A stretch of 64,000 nucleotides of DNA from Giardia muris (lineage: Eukaryota; Fornicata; Diplomonadida; Hexamitidae): NCBI GenBank assembly GCA_006247105.1, contig CM016925.1:2480001-2544000 (forward strand), given 5' to 3'. The position numbers and the translations under genes are program-made. Positions 28,453 through 37,110 of this stretch are shown here, piece by piece. How positions within the stretch are numbered: position 1 is the stretch's first letter; the number at the start of each line of letters is the position of its first letter. The notes under the pieces were generated by a model that made no database searches, was not told the DNA's origin, and saw only the letters and a program-made list of their open reading frames with translations.

Positions 28453-28743
28453 ATGAATATTGGGCTGATTGGCGACGAGGCCACGATCACCGGCTTCCTC
28501 CTTACTGGGGCGGGCGTCATCGACAAGAGCAAGCAGACTAACTACTTTGTGGTGAAGCAGGATACGCAGAGGGCAGACTTGGAGCACGCCTTCAACGAGC
28601 TTATCCAACGTGCCGATATCGCCGTTGTCATGGTTACCTCCACCGTCGCCGAAATGCTACGAGACCTTATCGCCGACTGCGACCCTGCTACGAAGGTTAT
28701 TATGGAATTCCCTACTCGCGAGTCAGGACTATTTGCAAAGTAA
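28453..28743 (+). CDS. VMA7: V-type ATPase subunit F
   Basis: 96 residues. The N-terminus MNIGLIGDEATITGFLLTG matches the conserved subunit F start. It continues through the Rossmann-like fold (ADIAVVMVTSTVAEMLRDL) to a short C-terminal strand (KVIMEFPTRES). Subunit F belongs to the V1 rotor axle and couples ATP hydrolysis to proton pumping at endomembranes. It is about 20 residues shorter at the C-terminus than typical eukaryotic homologues, lacking the usual basic tail. The next gene follows 16 bp after the stop on the same strand. Confidence 0.93.
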   Translation: MNIGLIGDEATITGFLLTGAGVIDKSKQTNYFVVKQDTQRADLEHAFNELIQRADIAVVMVTSTVAEMLRDLIADCDPATKVIMEFPTRESGLFAK

Positions 28744-28759
28744 TCCACTGGACCGTCCT

Positions 28760-29578
28760 ATGGGGTGTTGCGGTGTCTTTTGGCGTCTCGCACCTCCAGT
28801 CCTCATGACCTTGGTCTTTCTCGAAGCGGTCGTCGGGCTCACCTTCTTCATTACGTGTTTAGCCACATCCTTGCAGTTTCGTTGCTTTTTGATGGAGTAT
28901 TGTGCTCTCTCACCAGGAGAGGTCTTTCAATACGCCCAGGTCTGGCGCCTATTCACTGCTCATCTAGTTCCGTCCACAATCTGGCAGACCTTGTTTGTCG
29001 CATCCAGTTTGATCCCCAATGGATTTGTCTTGGAGAAGAGATTGGGGAGCCTACGGTATTTGGGATTCCAAGCGTTCTGCATCGTATTCACTTCAGCCTT
29101 CACCTCCGCACTTGCCGCCATCCTTCACTTTACGCCAGGGATCAACAATTGGTCCTACTTCCGGAATCAATGGTTCGTAACATCCGACCTTGGGCCCACA
29201 ACCCTCGTTCTCTTCAACACCTGCCTTAGCATCCGCTGCTTCAAACAGCGGGCCATCCCGTTCTGGTGTTGTCAACTCCCTTCTCCAGTCTACATCATAT
29301 TGATGTTCTTATTCTGCCAGTTGATGATGTACCCGCCCTGGTATGGGCTCTTCTATAACGCGTTCGCTGTTTGCGCAGCCTACGTCATCCCTGACAGCTG
29401 GATTCGAAGCCAGGAAGATATTGCGGGTGCCTTTCTCGAGTACCTTCAAGCCGAGATGGAACATACTCAAGTCGCGCAGTCAGAGCCTCCCGCTCAGCCT
29501 TCGCCCACTCGTGGGGCGACGGCTATCGCGAGCGTCCACCACGACGAGACTTTCACTGGTGCTAGGCGCGCACTATAA
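28760..29578 (+). CDS. rhomboid-like membrane protein, probably inactive (UBAC2/derlin-like)
   Basis: 272 residues from the ATG at 28760; an overlapping longer frame starts inside the V-ATPase gene and is rejected. It has about six hydrophobic segments. Landmarks are EVFQYAQVWRLFTAHLVPS before the second segment and VLEKRLGSLRYLGF, both typical of rhomboid-superfamily proteins. The position of the catalytic GxSG reads LGPTTLVLF, with no Ser, so this is a likely pseudoprotease of the UBAC2/derlin kind, which work in ER protein quality control. The C-terminal 60 residues are soluble and Ser/Thr-rich. Assignment within the superfamily is uncertain. Confidence 0.68.
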   Translation: MGCCGVFWRLAPPVLMTLVFLEAVVGLTFFITCLATSLQFRCFLMEYCALSPGEVFQYAQVWRLFTAHLVPSTIWQTLFVASSLIPNGFVLEKRLGSLRYLGFQAFCIVFTSAFTSALAAILHFTPGINNWSYFRNQWFVTSDLGPTTLVLFNTCLSIRCFKQRAIPFWCCQLPSPVYIILMFLFCQLMMYPPWYGLFYNAFAVCAAYVIPDSWIRSQEDIAGAFLEYLQAEMEHTQVAQSEPPAQPSPTRGATAIASVHHDETFTGARRAL

Positions 29579-29603
29579 TACCAAGGTTAGTAAAATTAAA
29601 CAG

Positions 29604-30695
29604 ATGCGCGGTGCGATCGTTGCTATTGTCGGCCCCATGTTCGCCGGGAAGTCGTCCCAGCTCGTCCGCTGCGCCCAGATACTCACGGGGGCGCAACGGG
29701 TGCTCTGCGTGAACCACTCCCTCGATACGCGGTACGAGGAGGGTAGCATCTGCACACATGATCAGCTCCGTGCCCCAGGGATCAGCGTCTCGACCGTCTC
29801 GGATATTATTGAGTATGCCTATTCTCATGGCCCCTATGATGCTATTCTCATCGACGAGGGTCAATTCTTCGCAGATCTCGCAGAAAAGATCGAGATTCTC
29901 GCGTCTCTAGGCTCTGGGACCCATGTCTATGTTTCGGCATTGTCGGGAAATTTCCTCCGAGAGCCTTTTGCAGTGGTGGCGACGCTCCTGACCAAGGTGG
30001 ACTATGTCTACACCCGGTATGCGTTCTGCGGCTGTTGTAGAGCACCGGCATCGTTCTCCGCAAGACTTACCCAGGACTCTGCCGAAATTATTCTTGGAGG
30101 TGCCGATATGTACGTCCCCACCTGTCGGACGTGTTGGGCCGCCATTACACACAAGCGTTCTGAGCTTTGCGGGGACATCAAGGCCATACCGGAGTGCACG
30201 CTGGCCCAGTTGCGCGCGACTGCGGTTGAAGAGAAGCATCTTCATGGGCGTCTATGTCTAGTCATGGAGAATGATGCTGGCCTTCTCTCACAGCTTCAAC
30301 AGATCCTTGAGCAGCTCACTCATGAAGACCAAACCCTCATACAGGACGTCTTCCTTCTGGGGTCCGTCTCGGCCGATGAGATTGATATCGCAGATGTTCT
30401 TCTTGTCCAACGGACAAAGGCTGATGGGACCGAGCTAACGGAAGGCCAGTGTGCGATCATAGAGAACTCATTAATCTATCCAGCGGAGGATATTGACACG
30501 TTCATCGACCGGGGTTTAACGGTGATCGCTTGCGTTCCTCGTGCCGAACTCACTAATCCACGGACTGCGCGCCTCATCAGTAGGGCAGATGTGTTCTTGC
30601 CAGATTGGTGGAGCGTTACTAAGCTTGATGCACGAAGACAGCTTCCAGTCTATCCCGTACCTGCTTGCGCATGCTTGGAACGGGTAGTAGCATAG
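29604..30695 (+). CDS. TK: thymidine kinase (TK1 type) with degenerate second domain
   Basis: 363 residues from the ATG at 29604; upstream open frame overlaps the previous gene. The N-terminal 190 residues are a complete TK1: P-loop GPMFAGKSS, catalytic Glu in IDEGQFF, zinc ligands CGCC and CRTC, and lasso motif GGADMYVPT. Giardia lacks de novo dTMP synthesis and depends on thymidine salvage, so this is a key cytosolic enzyme. The extra 170 C-terminal residues (QCAIIENSLIYPAEDIDTF, then GLTVIACVPRAEL, ending VPACACLERV) follow the order of the later TK1 strands without the P-loop or catalytic Glu. They look like a decayed second TK1 copy. Confidence 0.88.
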   Translation: MRGAIVAIVGPMFAGKSSQLVRCAQILTGAQRVLCVNHSLDTRYEEGSICTHDQLRAPGISVSTVSDIIEYAYSHGPYDAILIDEGQFFADLAEKIEILASLGSGTHVYVSALSGNFLREPFAVVATLLTKVDYVYTRYAFCGCCRAPASFSARLTQDSAEIILGGADMYVPTCRTCWAAITHKRSELCGDIKAIPECTLAQLRATAVEEKHLHGRLCLVMENDAGLLSQLQQILEQLTHEDQTLIQDVFLLGSVSADEIDIADVLLVQRTKADGTELTEGQCAIIENSLIYPAEDIDTFIDRGLTVIACVPRAELTNPRTARLISRADVFLPDWWSVTKLDARRQLPVYPVPACACLERVVA

Positions 30696-30715
30696 AGCTC
30701 CGTAGGGGAGTGAAC

Positions 30716-33283
30716 CTACTGTTTACCCGCTGGTGCTGGCCGGAAATACCGAGCGATTTCACCCTTAAGGGCGGGATCCCGTCGCAACGTCTCGACGACC
30801 TCTGCTAGGGCCTCGTCATCATGCCTGTCGGCTAGCGAGATGATGAGTGCGATGCGCACGTTTCTACAATCGGTCTGGGCGGTGAGCCGGAAGAGCTCGA
30901 TCACCCGACGGATGCTATCGTGCAAGGCGGCATAATCCTTACCGGGTCGGTTGGCACCCTTCTTCGGCCCTCCAAGGGCGTCACGGATAGACGTGAGGAC
31001 TCTATAGCAGAAGGCAAGAATCTCCACCCCGATAGTTCGGTAATAGTATCGAGTGGCGGCCAAAAGTGTGTCGCACATGTTTAGCAGTCGCTTGTTGACT
31101 AGCATATGCATCTTCCCACATGGCTCTGTCAAGTACTCGTGCACCAAAGGCGAGGACTTGGTCGGAGGCGGGGTTCGCAAGGGTGACCTTCGCTTGAAAT
31201 ATTCCTCGTAATAGTCATCAAATTCTTTGACACAGGTCTCCCGAACCACAGCCACGCTATCGAAGCACCAGAGGATGACGGAAATCGGGAGATTCGTGAG
31301 ACAGTCCCGGTTCATGTTGAAGTTCTGTTGATCAAGAAGAAGGTTTTCTGGAACGCTATGCTCATAGCTTTCGATCAAGCCAAGGAAATTGTCCCGTGCA
31401 AGAATCTTCCAGACCTCTAGACGAACACGCCAAGAGGGATCAAAAAGCCCATGATACACCATGCTCGAAATCCTCCGTTTAATAATATCTTTCTTACTAT
31501 CAAGAATAACGAAGGCCATCAAACGCGCAAGAGCATGGTTCGGAGTAAGGGTGAACGCCAAAAGAGACTTGAGGCAATCGGTAATCATCTCCCCGTCATC
31601 AACCAGCTTGGCGTATTCAAGGAAGCCGCCGATTTGTACGACAAGCTCAACCAACAAGGATTTCGTGCTCTTCGTGATCGTGGCTCCGCTCATGTACGTG
31701 ATGAGGCTACAGTTGGGGAGCAACTGAGGACGCGGGTCGGACTCTTCTGACATCTTTGTGAGCATTGTTACTAGTTCTGGAGGCACTGTACAAATCGTCA
31801 TGACCGTCTGTTCTAGAAGCTCAAGGGTCGTACGAATGAAGGCTGGTGTAAGGTTCTGGAGCGAATAACCCAGTCTTTCAAACGTTGGGATGGTACCAAG
31901 AATACGAACGACATGAAGGATGACGATGGCATTGATTCCTTCACGAACAGGCTCACGTCCGGCCATCATCTCCGCGGCATGAGTGATCCCACTGGCGCGA
32001 TCAAGAAGTGCAAGGATGCTTGTAAGGACCCGTTGGTTGAGATCCCACATGTGATGCTTCCTCAGGACCGCCTCTGTCGTAGGGGTTGAATCGAGAGTTG
32101 TCGTCAAGCGGAGCTGTAGATTGATGACGATATAGACCATGGTCTCCATGATGGTATCTCTGGCGATGGCGGTTAGGTCGGGTCCTAATAGGAGGAGCGC
32201 ACAGAATAAGACGTAAGACTTGATGTGTATTGGATGGATTGTGACGATTGCCGCCAAGGATTGGATGATTGACATCAGAAGGTCCGGGTTAGCGGTTCCG
32301 ACGCTCGTCACCAGGGCCTCTAGACGTGGGTTGTTGTGCGCATCTTGAGGTCTACATTGTAGGATGGAGAGGAGCTCCTCATAGCCCCTCTCTGTGCGGT
32401 AATAAACGGCATCCTCTGTTGGGCCGAAGAGCTTCAAGAAGAAGGTCTCAAGAAGCTTCTCAAAATTAGCTCGATTAGCAAGACTAACGATGTATGCGAG
32501 ACGTTCCTCGTTGGTGTATGTGATGATAAAGTCCCCGGACTTCAGACGCGTACGAAGCACATTCCCAAAGCAATCCGTACGGCTTGGGATTTGAAGCAAT
32601 TCCTTCTGGAACTTCTCAAAGTTCTGTTCGAAATAGCGCGAGATATTTGAGAGGAAGATTGGCGAATAGTGCTCGCAAAGCGATAGGACGCCATCAGTGA
32701 TTGGGGCAATGCCCTCAATGAAAGTCACATCGTCTATGATGGAATTAAGCATCGTCGTCACCTGAGTTAACATCCGTTCGGAAGCACGATCCTGTCGTAG
32801 TTGACGGCTTTCTCCCTTGCTCGGAAGGGCGTAGAAGTAGGGCAAGAGCGCCAGGATGCTTAACTTAGGAGAAGATCGTATCTCATCGGACGACTGATAG
32901 CGATCCATGAAGGAGCACATCGCCTCGAAAACCGCGTCGGGACTGAAGCAAATCAGCGGCCTGATCGACTGAACCGCATAGAGGATAACGTCGTTCACGG
33001 GGTGCGTCGTGGTTGATAACAGGATCTTCAGAACCTTCGGTAACAGGATATTAAATATCTTCGTCTGGTCCGAGAAGTAGGTGATGATCTTCCGGATGCA
33101 ACAGATGATGCTGTTGATGATGTTCCCCTCCGAGATTATGTACAACTCGTATAGGCTGTCCATCACCAGGTCCGCCTCTTGTGGATGGAAGATCACGTAG
33201 CTCGGGAGCTGCTCGAGGGCACGAAGGACCGTCGAGGGTACCTTCGAGTTGAGGGCAATGATAAAGGCATCGGATGAGAACAT
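30716..33283 (-). CDS. large helical (HEAT/ARM-like) protein, unknown
   Basis: 855 residues from the ATG at 33283 (GCCGAAAATG); the frame extending to 33382 would run through the tRNA-Gly gene and is rejected. The sequence is almost entirely hydrophobic-patterned helices in pairs (STVLRALEQLPSYVIF; ILLPKVLKILLSTTTHPVNDV; VRLEVWKILARDNFLGL), the look of an alpha-solenoid. Candidate families include adaptor, integrator or cohesion-type solenoids, but no diagnostic motif is visible. The C-terminal 170 residues contain a basic Pro/Thr-rich insert. It converges on thymidine kinase with a 20-bp gap. Confidence 0.72.
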   Translation of the reverse strand: MFSSDAFIIALNSKVPSTVLRALEQLPSYVIFHPQEADLVMDSLYELYIISEGNIINSIICCIRKIITYFSDQTKIFNILLPKVLKILLSTTTHPVNDVILYAVQSIRPLICFSPDAVFEAMCSFMDRYQSSDEIRSSPKLSILALLPYFYALPSKGESRQLRQDRASERMLTQVTTMLNSIIDDVTFIEGIAPITDGVLSLCEHYSPIFLSNISRYFEQNFEKFQKELLQIPSRTDCFGNVLRTRLKSGDFIITYTNEERLAYIVSLANRANFEKLLETFFLKLFGPTEDAVYYRTERGYEELLSILQCRPQDAHNNPRLEALVTSVGTANPDLLMSIIQSLAAIVTIHPIHIKSYVLFCALLLLGPDLTAIARDTIMETMVYIVINLQLRLTTTLDSTPTTEAVLRKHHMWDLNQRVLTSILALLDRASGITHAAEMMAGREPVREGINAIVILHVVRILGTIPTFERLGYSLQNLTPAFIRTTLELLEQTVMTICTVPPELVTMLTKMSEESDPRPQLLPNCSLITYMSGATITKSTKSLLVELVVQIGGFLEYAKLVDDGEMITDCLKSLLAFTLTPNHALARLMAFVILDSKKDIIKRRISSMVYHGLFDPSWRVRLEVWKILARDNFLGLIESYEHSVPENLLLDQQNFNMNRDCLTNLPISVILWCFDSVAVVRETCVKEFDDYYEEYFKRRSPLRTPPPTKSSPLVHEYLTEPCGKMHMLVNKRLLNMCDTLLAATRYYYRTIGVEILAFCYRVLTSIRDALGGPKKGANRPGKDYAALHDSIRRVIELFRLTAQTDCRNVRIALIISLADRHDDEALAEVVETLRRDPALKGEIARYFRPAPAGKQ

Positions 33284-33345
33284 TTTCGGCTCAAAGATTA
33301 GACCTCCCGGAGGCCCCACCCCTCCGACACACTCCGCCTTGGCAG

Positions 33346-33416
33346 GCGCATGTGGTGAAGCGGTATCACGGTTGCCTTCCAAGCAACCATCCCGGGTTCA
33401 ACTCCCGGCTTGCGCA
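33346..33416 (+). tRNA. tRNA-Gly (TCC)
   Basis: 71-nt cloverleaf whose 5' half closely resembles the tRNA-Gly (CCC) gene at 9.8 kb. The anticodon arm GTTGC-CTTCCAA-GCAAC is perfect and gives anticodon TCC. The T arm is CCGGG-TTCAACT-CCCGG. The acceptor GCGCATG/CTTGCGC has a T-T mismatch at pair 6. The discriminator is A; no intron and no encoded CCA. The neighbouring tRNA-Leu on the opposite strand is 30 bp away. Confidence 0.92.
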
Positions 33417-33446
33417 CATCTCTCCTCCCGGACGCACGACGGAAAG

Positions 33447-33529
33447 TGCCAACTGTGGGGATCGAACCCACGCACCCTCACGGGTATCCGATCTTAAGTC
33501 GGACGCCTTAACCACTCGGCCAAGCTGGC
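33447..33529 (-). tRNA. tRNA-Leu (TAA)
   Basis: 83-nt class II cloverleaf on the reverse strand. The acceptor GCCAGCT/AGTTGGC has one G-T pair and discriminator A. The anticodon arm TCCGA-CTTAAGA-TCGGA gives anticodon TAA. A long variable arm follows (ACCCGTGAGGGT region). The T arm GTGGG-TTCGATC-CCCAC is perfect. There is no intron. Its 5' end lies 25 bp upstream of the RFC gene, which reads the other way. Confidence 0.93.
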
Positions 33530-33554
33530 TCCGGCGTCCCGGAGGCCGGGAAAA

Positions 33555-34517
33555 ATGCTCCCCCTAGTCGAGAAGTATCGACCTCATACACTTGCGGACG
33601 TGGTTGGAAATGATGCTCTCGTCCAAAGGCTTCAATATTTCGCGGAGCATGGGAACCTTCCGCATCTCCTGCTGACGGGGACTCCAGGGCTCGGAAAGAC
33701 AACGATCGCCCTTTGTTTAGGGAATCAGATGTTAGGAGAGCATCGAGCTGAAGCCTTTCTTGAGCTCAACGCCTCTGACGAGCGAACACTGAGCGACATA
33801 CGGGAGAAGGTCAGGACGTTTGCCCAGAAGCAAGTTACTCTTCCACCTGGGAAGCATAAGATCATCTTCCTTGATGAATGCGATGCTATGGTCGAGGGGG
33901 CACAACAAGCGCTGCGTCGGATCATGGACGACGAGGCCACGACGACACGCTTCTGTCTCGCATGCAATACGATCTCGAAGATCATCGAGCCTTTACAATC
34001 TCGATGTTGTATCCTTCGGATCATCCCCCCAACCAATGAGCAATTGGTCAAGCGACTGGGCTACATCTGCGAGCAGGAGGGCATTACGTTCGACACTGTA
34101 AGTCTTCAAGAACTTGCGGATCGATCGAAACAGGACGTCCGCTTGGCCGTCAACAACCTACAGGCGGTTGCGGATGCTAATGACCGCATCGTCTCTCTTG
34201 AAGGACTCAATCGCACGATGCCAATAATAGACCCAACCATCATAAATACGATATTAAGTCTTACTCTTAATGGAGAACTTGATCAAGCGTGGAAGAAGAC
34301 GGATGAACTACTGGCTTCTGGCTTCACCCCGGACGATGTGCTAGCCTCTTTGACAAGCCACGTTATCAGTCCTACCGAGAAGTACAACGATGTGGTTCGA
34401 GCGATCCTTCTCAAGATCATCGCCACCGCACACTCCCGAATCAAGACGGTCGTCTCTACCCCATTGCAGGTATGTCGTGTCTTGGCCGAAATTTATATAC
34501 AGGCTCCCAGGAGGTAG
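33555..34517 (+). CDS. RFC2: replication factor C small subunit (RFC2-like)
   Basis: 320 residues. AAA+ motifs in order: RFC box II-like VEKYRPHTLADVVGN, Walker A GTPGLGKTT, LNASDERTLSDIR, Walker B IIFLDECDAM, sensor 1 (CLACNTISKII) and the arginine-finger motif LQSRCCILR. The VTLPPGKHKI and EGAQQALRRIM stretches fit human RFC2 (yeast Rfc4) best among small subunits. RFC loads PCNA onto primed DNA. The start follows GGGAAAAATG. The stop codon overlaps a poly(A) signal that in turn overlaps the next gene's ATG. Which small subunit it is remains a judgement by eye. Confidence 0.9.
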   Translation: MLPLVEKYRPHTLADVVGNDALVQRLQYFAEHGNLPHLLLTGTPGLGKTTIALCLGNQMLGEHRAEAFLELNASDERTLSDIREKVRTFAQKQVTLPPGKHKIIFLDECDAMVEGAQQALRRIMDDEATTTRFCLACNTISKIIEPLQSRCCILRIIPPTNEQLVKRLGYICEQEGITFDTVSLQELADRSKQDVRLAVNNLQAVADANDRIVSLEGLNRTMPIIDPTIINTILSLTLNGELDQAWKKTDELLASGFTPDDVLASLTSHVISPTEKYNDVVRAILLKIIATAHSRIKTVVSTPLQVCRVLAEIYIQAPRR

Positions 34518-34522
34518 TAAAT
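34516..34522 (+). terminator. poly(A) signal AGTAAAT overlapping stop and next start
   Basis: AGTAAAT matches the Giardia AGTRAAY poly(A) consensus. Its first two bases belong to the RFC stop codon TAG and its last two to the ATG of the following ankyrin gene. Cleavage for RFC mRNA would therefore fall within the next gene's coding sequence. Confidence 0.6.
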
Positions 34523-35114
34523 GAGCCTCTCCCAGGCATCGACTGAGGAGATGCTACGATCCACTAGCCATGTCACTGGGGATAGCCGCCAAGAGGCATC
34601 ACTTCTAGAGCCTGGGATGAAGATGAATTCCGTCGAGGAAAGCACACCATCAAATGGGTTAACAGGCTTAATGGTTGCCGCTCGTGATGGTCATATTGAG
34701 AAGCTCACAGAGTACCTCTCCCAATCTACCCAACAGGATGAGTCCGGACTATCTGCATTAATGTATGCAGTCATCTCCGGTCACCTTGAGTGCGTGAAGA
34801 TCTTACTTATCGAAGCGGGACTACAGGACCATCAAGGTCATACGGCACTCATGTATGCTTGCCAATACAACAGATCCACGTGTATCCCCCTTCTCACGAT
34901 GGAACAGAACCTTCAACGAAATGACGGCTGGTCTGCACTGATGTTAGCCACGTTCTATAACCATCCTGATTGCGTTAGGGCCCTATTGGACGAGCGAGGT
35001 TTAAGCGCTCGGGATGGTCTAACGGTGATTGATATTGCACGGACCCTTGGTCGTAAGGAGATTCTTGAGTTATTCGTGCCATCCCAACGCGGGGGCAAAA
35101 GGAAGCGCTCGTGA
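34521..35114 (+). CDS. small ankyrin-repeat protein
   Basis: 197 residues, starting 3 bp after the RFC stop. After a 45-residue polar leader come four to five ankyrin repeats (TGLMVAARDGH, SALMYAVISGH, TALMYACQYNR, SALMLATFYNH, TVIDIARTLGR). The C-terminus is basic, GGKRKRS, which could act as a nuclear localisation signal. The repeats resemble the larger ankyrin proteins of the window. The last 140 bp overlap the 3' end of the oppositely oriented gene 34975-36852. The function is presumably protein binding; the partner is unknown. Confidence 0.82.
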   Translation: MSLSQASTEEMLRSTSHVTGDSRQEASLLEPGMKMNSVEESTPSNGLTGLMVAARDGHIEKLTEYLSQSTQQDESGLSALMYAVISGHLECVKILLIEAGLQDHQGHTALMYACQYNRSTCIPLLTMEQNLQRNDGWSALMLATFYNHPDCVRALLDERGLSARDGLTVIDIARTLGRKEILELFVPSQRGGKRKRS

Positions 35115-36852
35115 TCCCATATGCTTTCCAATATCCTACTGGGTATGTTATCGGTCTAGTGCGGAAGTTGAGCCCCTTCTCTCGTAGAGGTTCCCCTATC
35201 CCTCTTCTCATCCTACTCCTTGTCACTTCTTCTCGTGGTCTAATCAATCTGGAGAGTGTTGGTACATTCTGAGGAAGATGATTATTCAAAGGTTCTAATG
35301 ACTCTGAAACGGGTTCAACTGACGATGCAGACTTAGGATTGGACAAAGAAATATTACTACACGAAAAGGGTGAGACTGTAGCTTCGCTTCGCGCTTTATG
35401 TTGTTGCTCTATCGTATTCAGGATGGAAAGGGTAGTATCGGTTGTGATAGGGCTTTTCTCGGTAGAACTGAAGACACTATCGTAGGCTAGCGAGGATACG
35501 AGGCCACTAGGGGGTTCATCGAGAGTATCGGTTAGTGTCAAGGAAACGCTTCGATATGGCCCATATTGTTGTTCTAAGATAAAAGACCCATACATAGCTA
35601 AAGAGGACCTAATGGTTTGATGTACCGGATGAACGTCCCAAAGGAATAGTTCGCTTGTAAGAGTACCTCTTTGACGAAGATTAAGCTTATATCGCAATTC
35701 TTCTTCTTCATAACTACGGATGACTCGAAGGAGCTCTGAGCTGTCATGATATTGGCCATAGACTAGGTCCATTAGGCTAGGGTCAGCGACGATCTGCACC
35801 ACGATTGGGACTGTTACATCCTCATCATAACGCAAAATATATCTGATTCCATCCCTGGTTTGACGTCGTAAGACGAGTGAGGCATCTGCCATGATGGAAG
35901 AACAACCGCTCTCGGTCGAGTCCATTAGAGCAACGTTCCCAAATATCCCCTTGGTCATAGGAGAAGGAGTCCATAATGACTCCTCGGCCACCTCCTTTAA
36001 GTATTCTCTTGTATCCGATAAAGCTAATTCATCTCCCCTTTCAGATGGACGAAGTTCCACAAGCTTTAATTGAAAGCTCCCATATTTCAATCGACTTAGT
36101 AATTCTTGATGGTATCGAATGAGCGCTTCATTCAAGTCCAAGGAACTATTGGAAAGGGTGGAGTCCTCCTGATGTTGGGCCTTCCCCAAAGATGCAGGGG
36201 TGGACCTATTACGTCGTAGACAAGAGACTAACGCCATGCTATAGGATTGACGTTCTAGCGGCCATTCAGTCACTTTATCCCATTCCTCTTGAATGATTTT
36301 CCGATCACTTTTGGAGATGAGGGTTTTGAGTGGTCGAGTAAATGGGACCAAGTTTGGGAATGCTGACGTCGCTCTAACATATTGCTTCTGCGGTATTAGA
36401 AACTTCCTATTGAAGCCTAGAAGAGGCGTATCATACCTCTTCTTCACCCGGGTCTTGGGGTGCGTAATAGAACGCTCTCTCGTCAGAATCTGGAAGTTCT
36501 GTCGTATGATCTCTACATCTCCAAAGACGTTCGTCAAATTGACGTACGTGAACCCAAGTACGCCCTCAGGACGATGATGAGGATTCGTCGGTGATGGTGC
36601 GCTTCTGGCTGGGGATAGATACATGTTCTCGGGCCTCAATAGAGGCTGTGATAAGCGCAAACTGGTATATCGTTCGGATACTCGGTCATGTAATGAAGAC
36701 TCCAAATGAGAGTTGCTACGTACAGTTAAATGAAGAGAAGCACTTGAGGGAGAGAGGATTGGTGAGGGTAACATTCCCTGTCGAAGAAAAAGCTCCGTCG
36801 TCGGAGTATAACATCGGATCTCTGAGGATCGGGATAAATGCCGTTTCGACAT
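34975..36852 (-). CDS. hypothetical protein, 3' end overlaps ankyrin gene
   Basis: 625 residues from an ATG at 36852 (AAAAGCATG). It is Ser/Thr/Arg/Leu-rich with no recognised domain. A helical Glu-rich segment (VIRSYEEEELRYKLNLRQRG) lies near residue 390, and the last 100 residues are basic and Pro/Tyr-rich. The final 46 or so codons lie antisense to the ankyrin gene. The frame is open over nearly 1.9 kb, which supports it as a real gene, but no family can be named. Upstream lies a 258-bp AT-rich intergenic stretch. Confidence 0.65.
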   Translation of the reverse strand: MSKRHLSRSSEIRCYTPTTELFLRQGMLPSPILSPSSASLHLTVRSNSHLESSLHDRVSERYTSLRLSQPLLRPENMYLSPARSAPSPTNPHHRPEGVLGFTYVNLTNVFGDVEIIRQNFQILTRERSITHPKTRVKKRYDTPLLGFNRKFLIPQKQYVRATSAFPNLVPFTRPLKTLISKSDRKIIQEEWDKVTEWPLERQSYSMALVSCLRRNRSTPASLGKAQHQEDSTLSNSSLDLNEALIRYHQELLSRLKYGSFQLKLVELRPSERGDELALSDTREYLKEVAEESLWTPSPMTKGIFGNVALMDSTESGCSSIMADASLVLRRQTRDGIRYILRYDEDVTVPIVVQIVADPSLMDLVYGQYHDSSELLRVIRSYEEEELRYKLNLRQRGTLTSELFLWDVHPVHQTIRSSLAMYGSFILEQQYGPYRSVSLTLTDTLDEPPSGLVSSLAYDSVFSSTEKSPITTDTTLSILNTIEQQHKARSEATVSPFSCSNISLSNPKSASSVEPVSESLEPLNNHLPQNVPTLSRLIRPREEVTRSRMRRGIGEPLREKGLNFRTRPITYPVGYWKAYGITSASFCPRVGMARITQESPYDQGSVQYQSPLDHPERLNLARPIGP

Positions 36853-37110
36853 GCTTTTCCACCTCCTTTTTCTTTATATTACGAGTGTTTCTTTCCTTAA
36901 CTTTCTAGTCTCTCTAATGGAAAGAATAGACCTCAACTAGTTTAGACTTAGTATCCCACTAAAAGAACAAGAGGTATAATGAACCGTTCAATTCAACAAC
37001 TCCACCACAAAGGTGTAAGAGTTCACTGATGAGATTCTTACATCCATCTTTCCAGTCCAATGTCCAGATCGACTGACCATGAGCGACTCGATTCACCGTG
37101 CAAGACGAGG

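Noticed and set aside
28362..28532. N-terminal extension of the hypothetical gene 26670-28361
   Set aside because: It would overlap the V-ATPase subunit F coding region on the other strand and removes any promoter space.
33284..33382. N-terminal extension of the HEAT-like gene
   Set aside because: It would be transcribed through the tRNA-Gly gene; the ATG at 33283 has an A-rich context.
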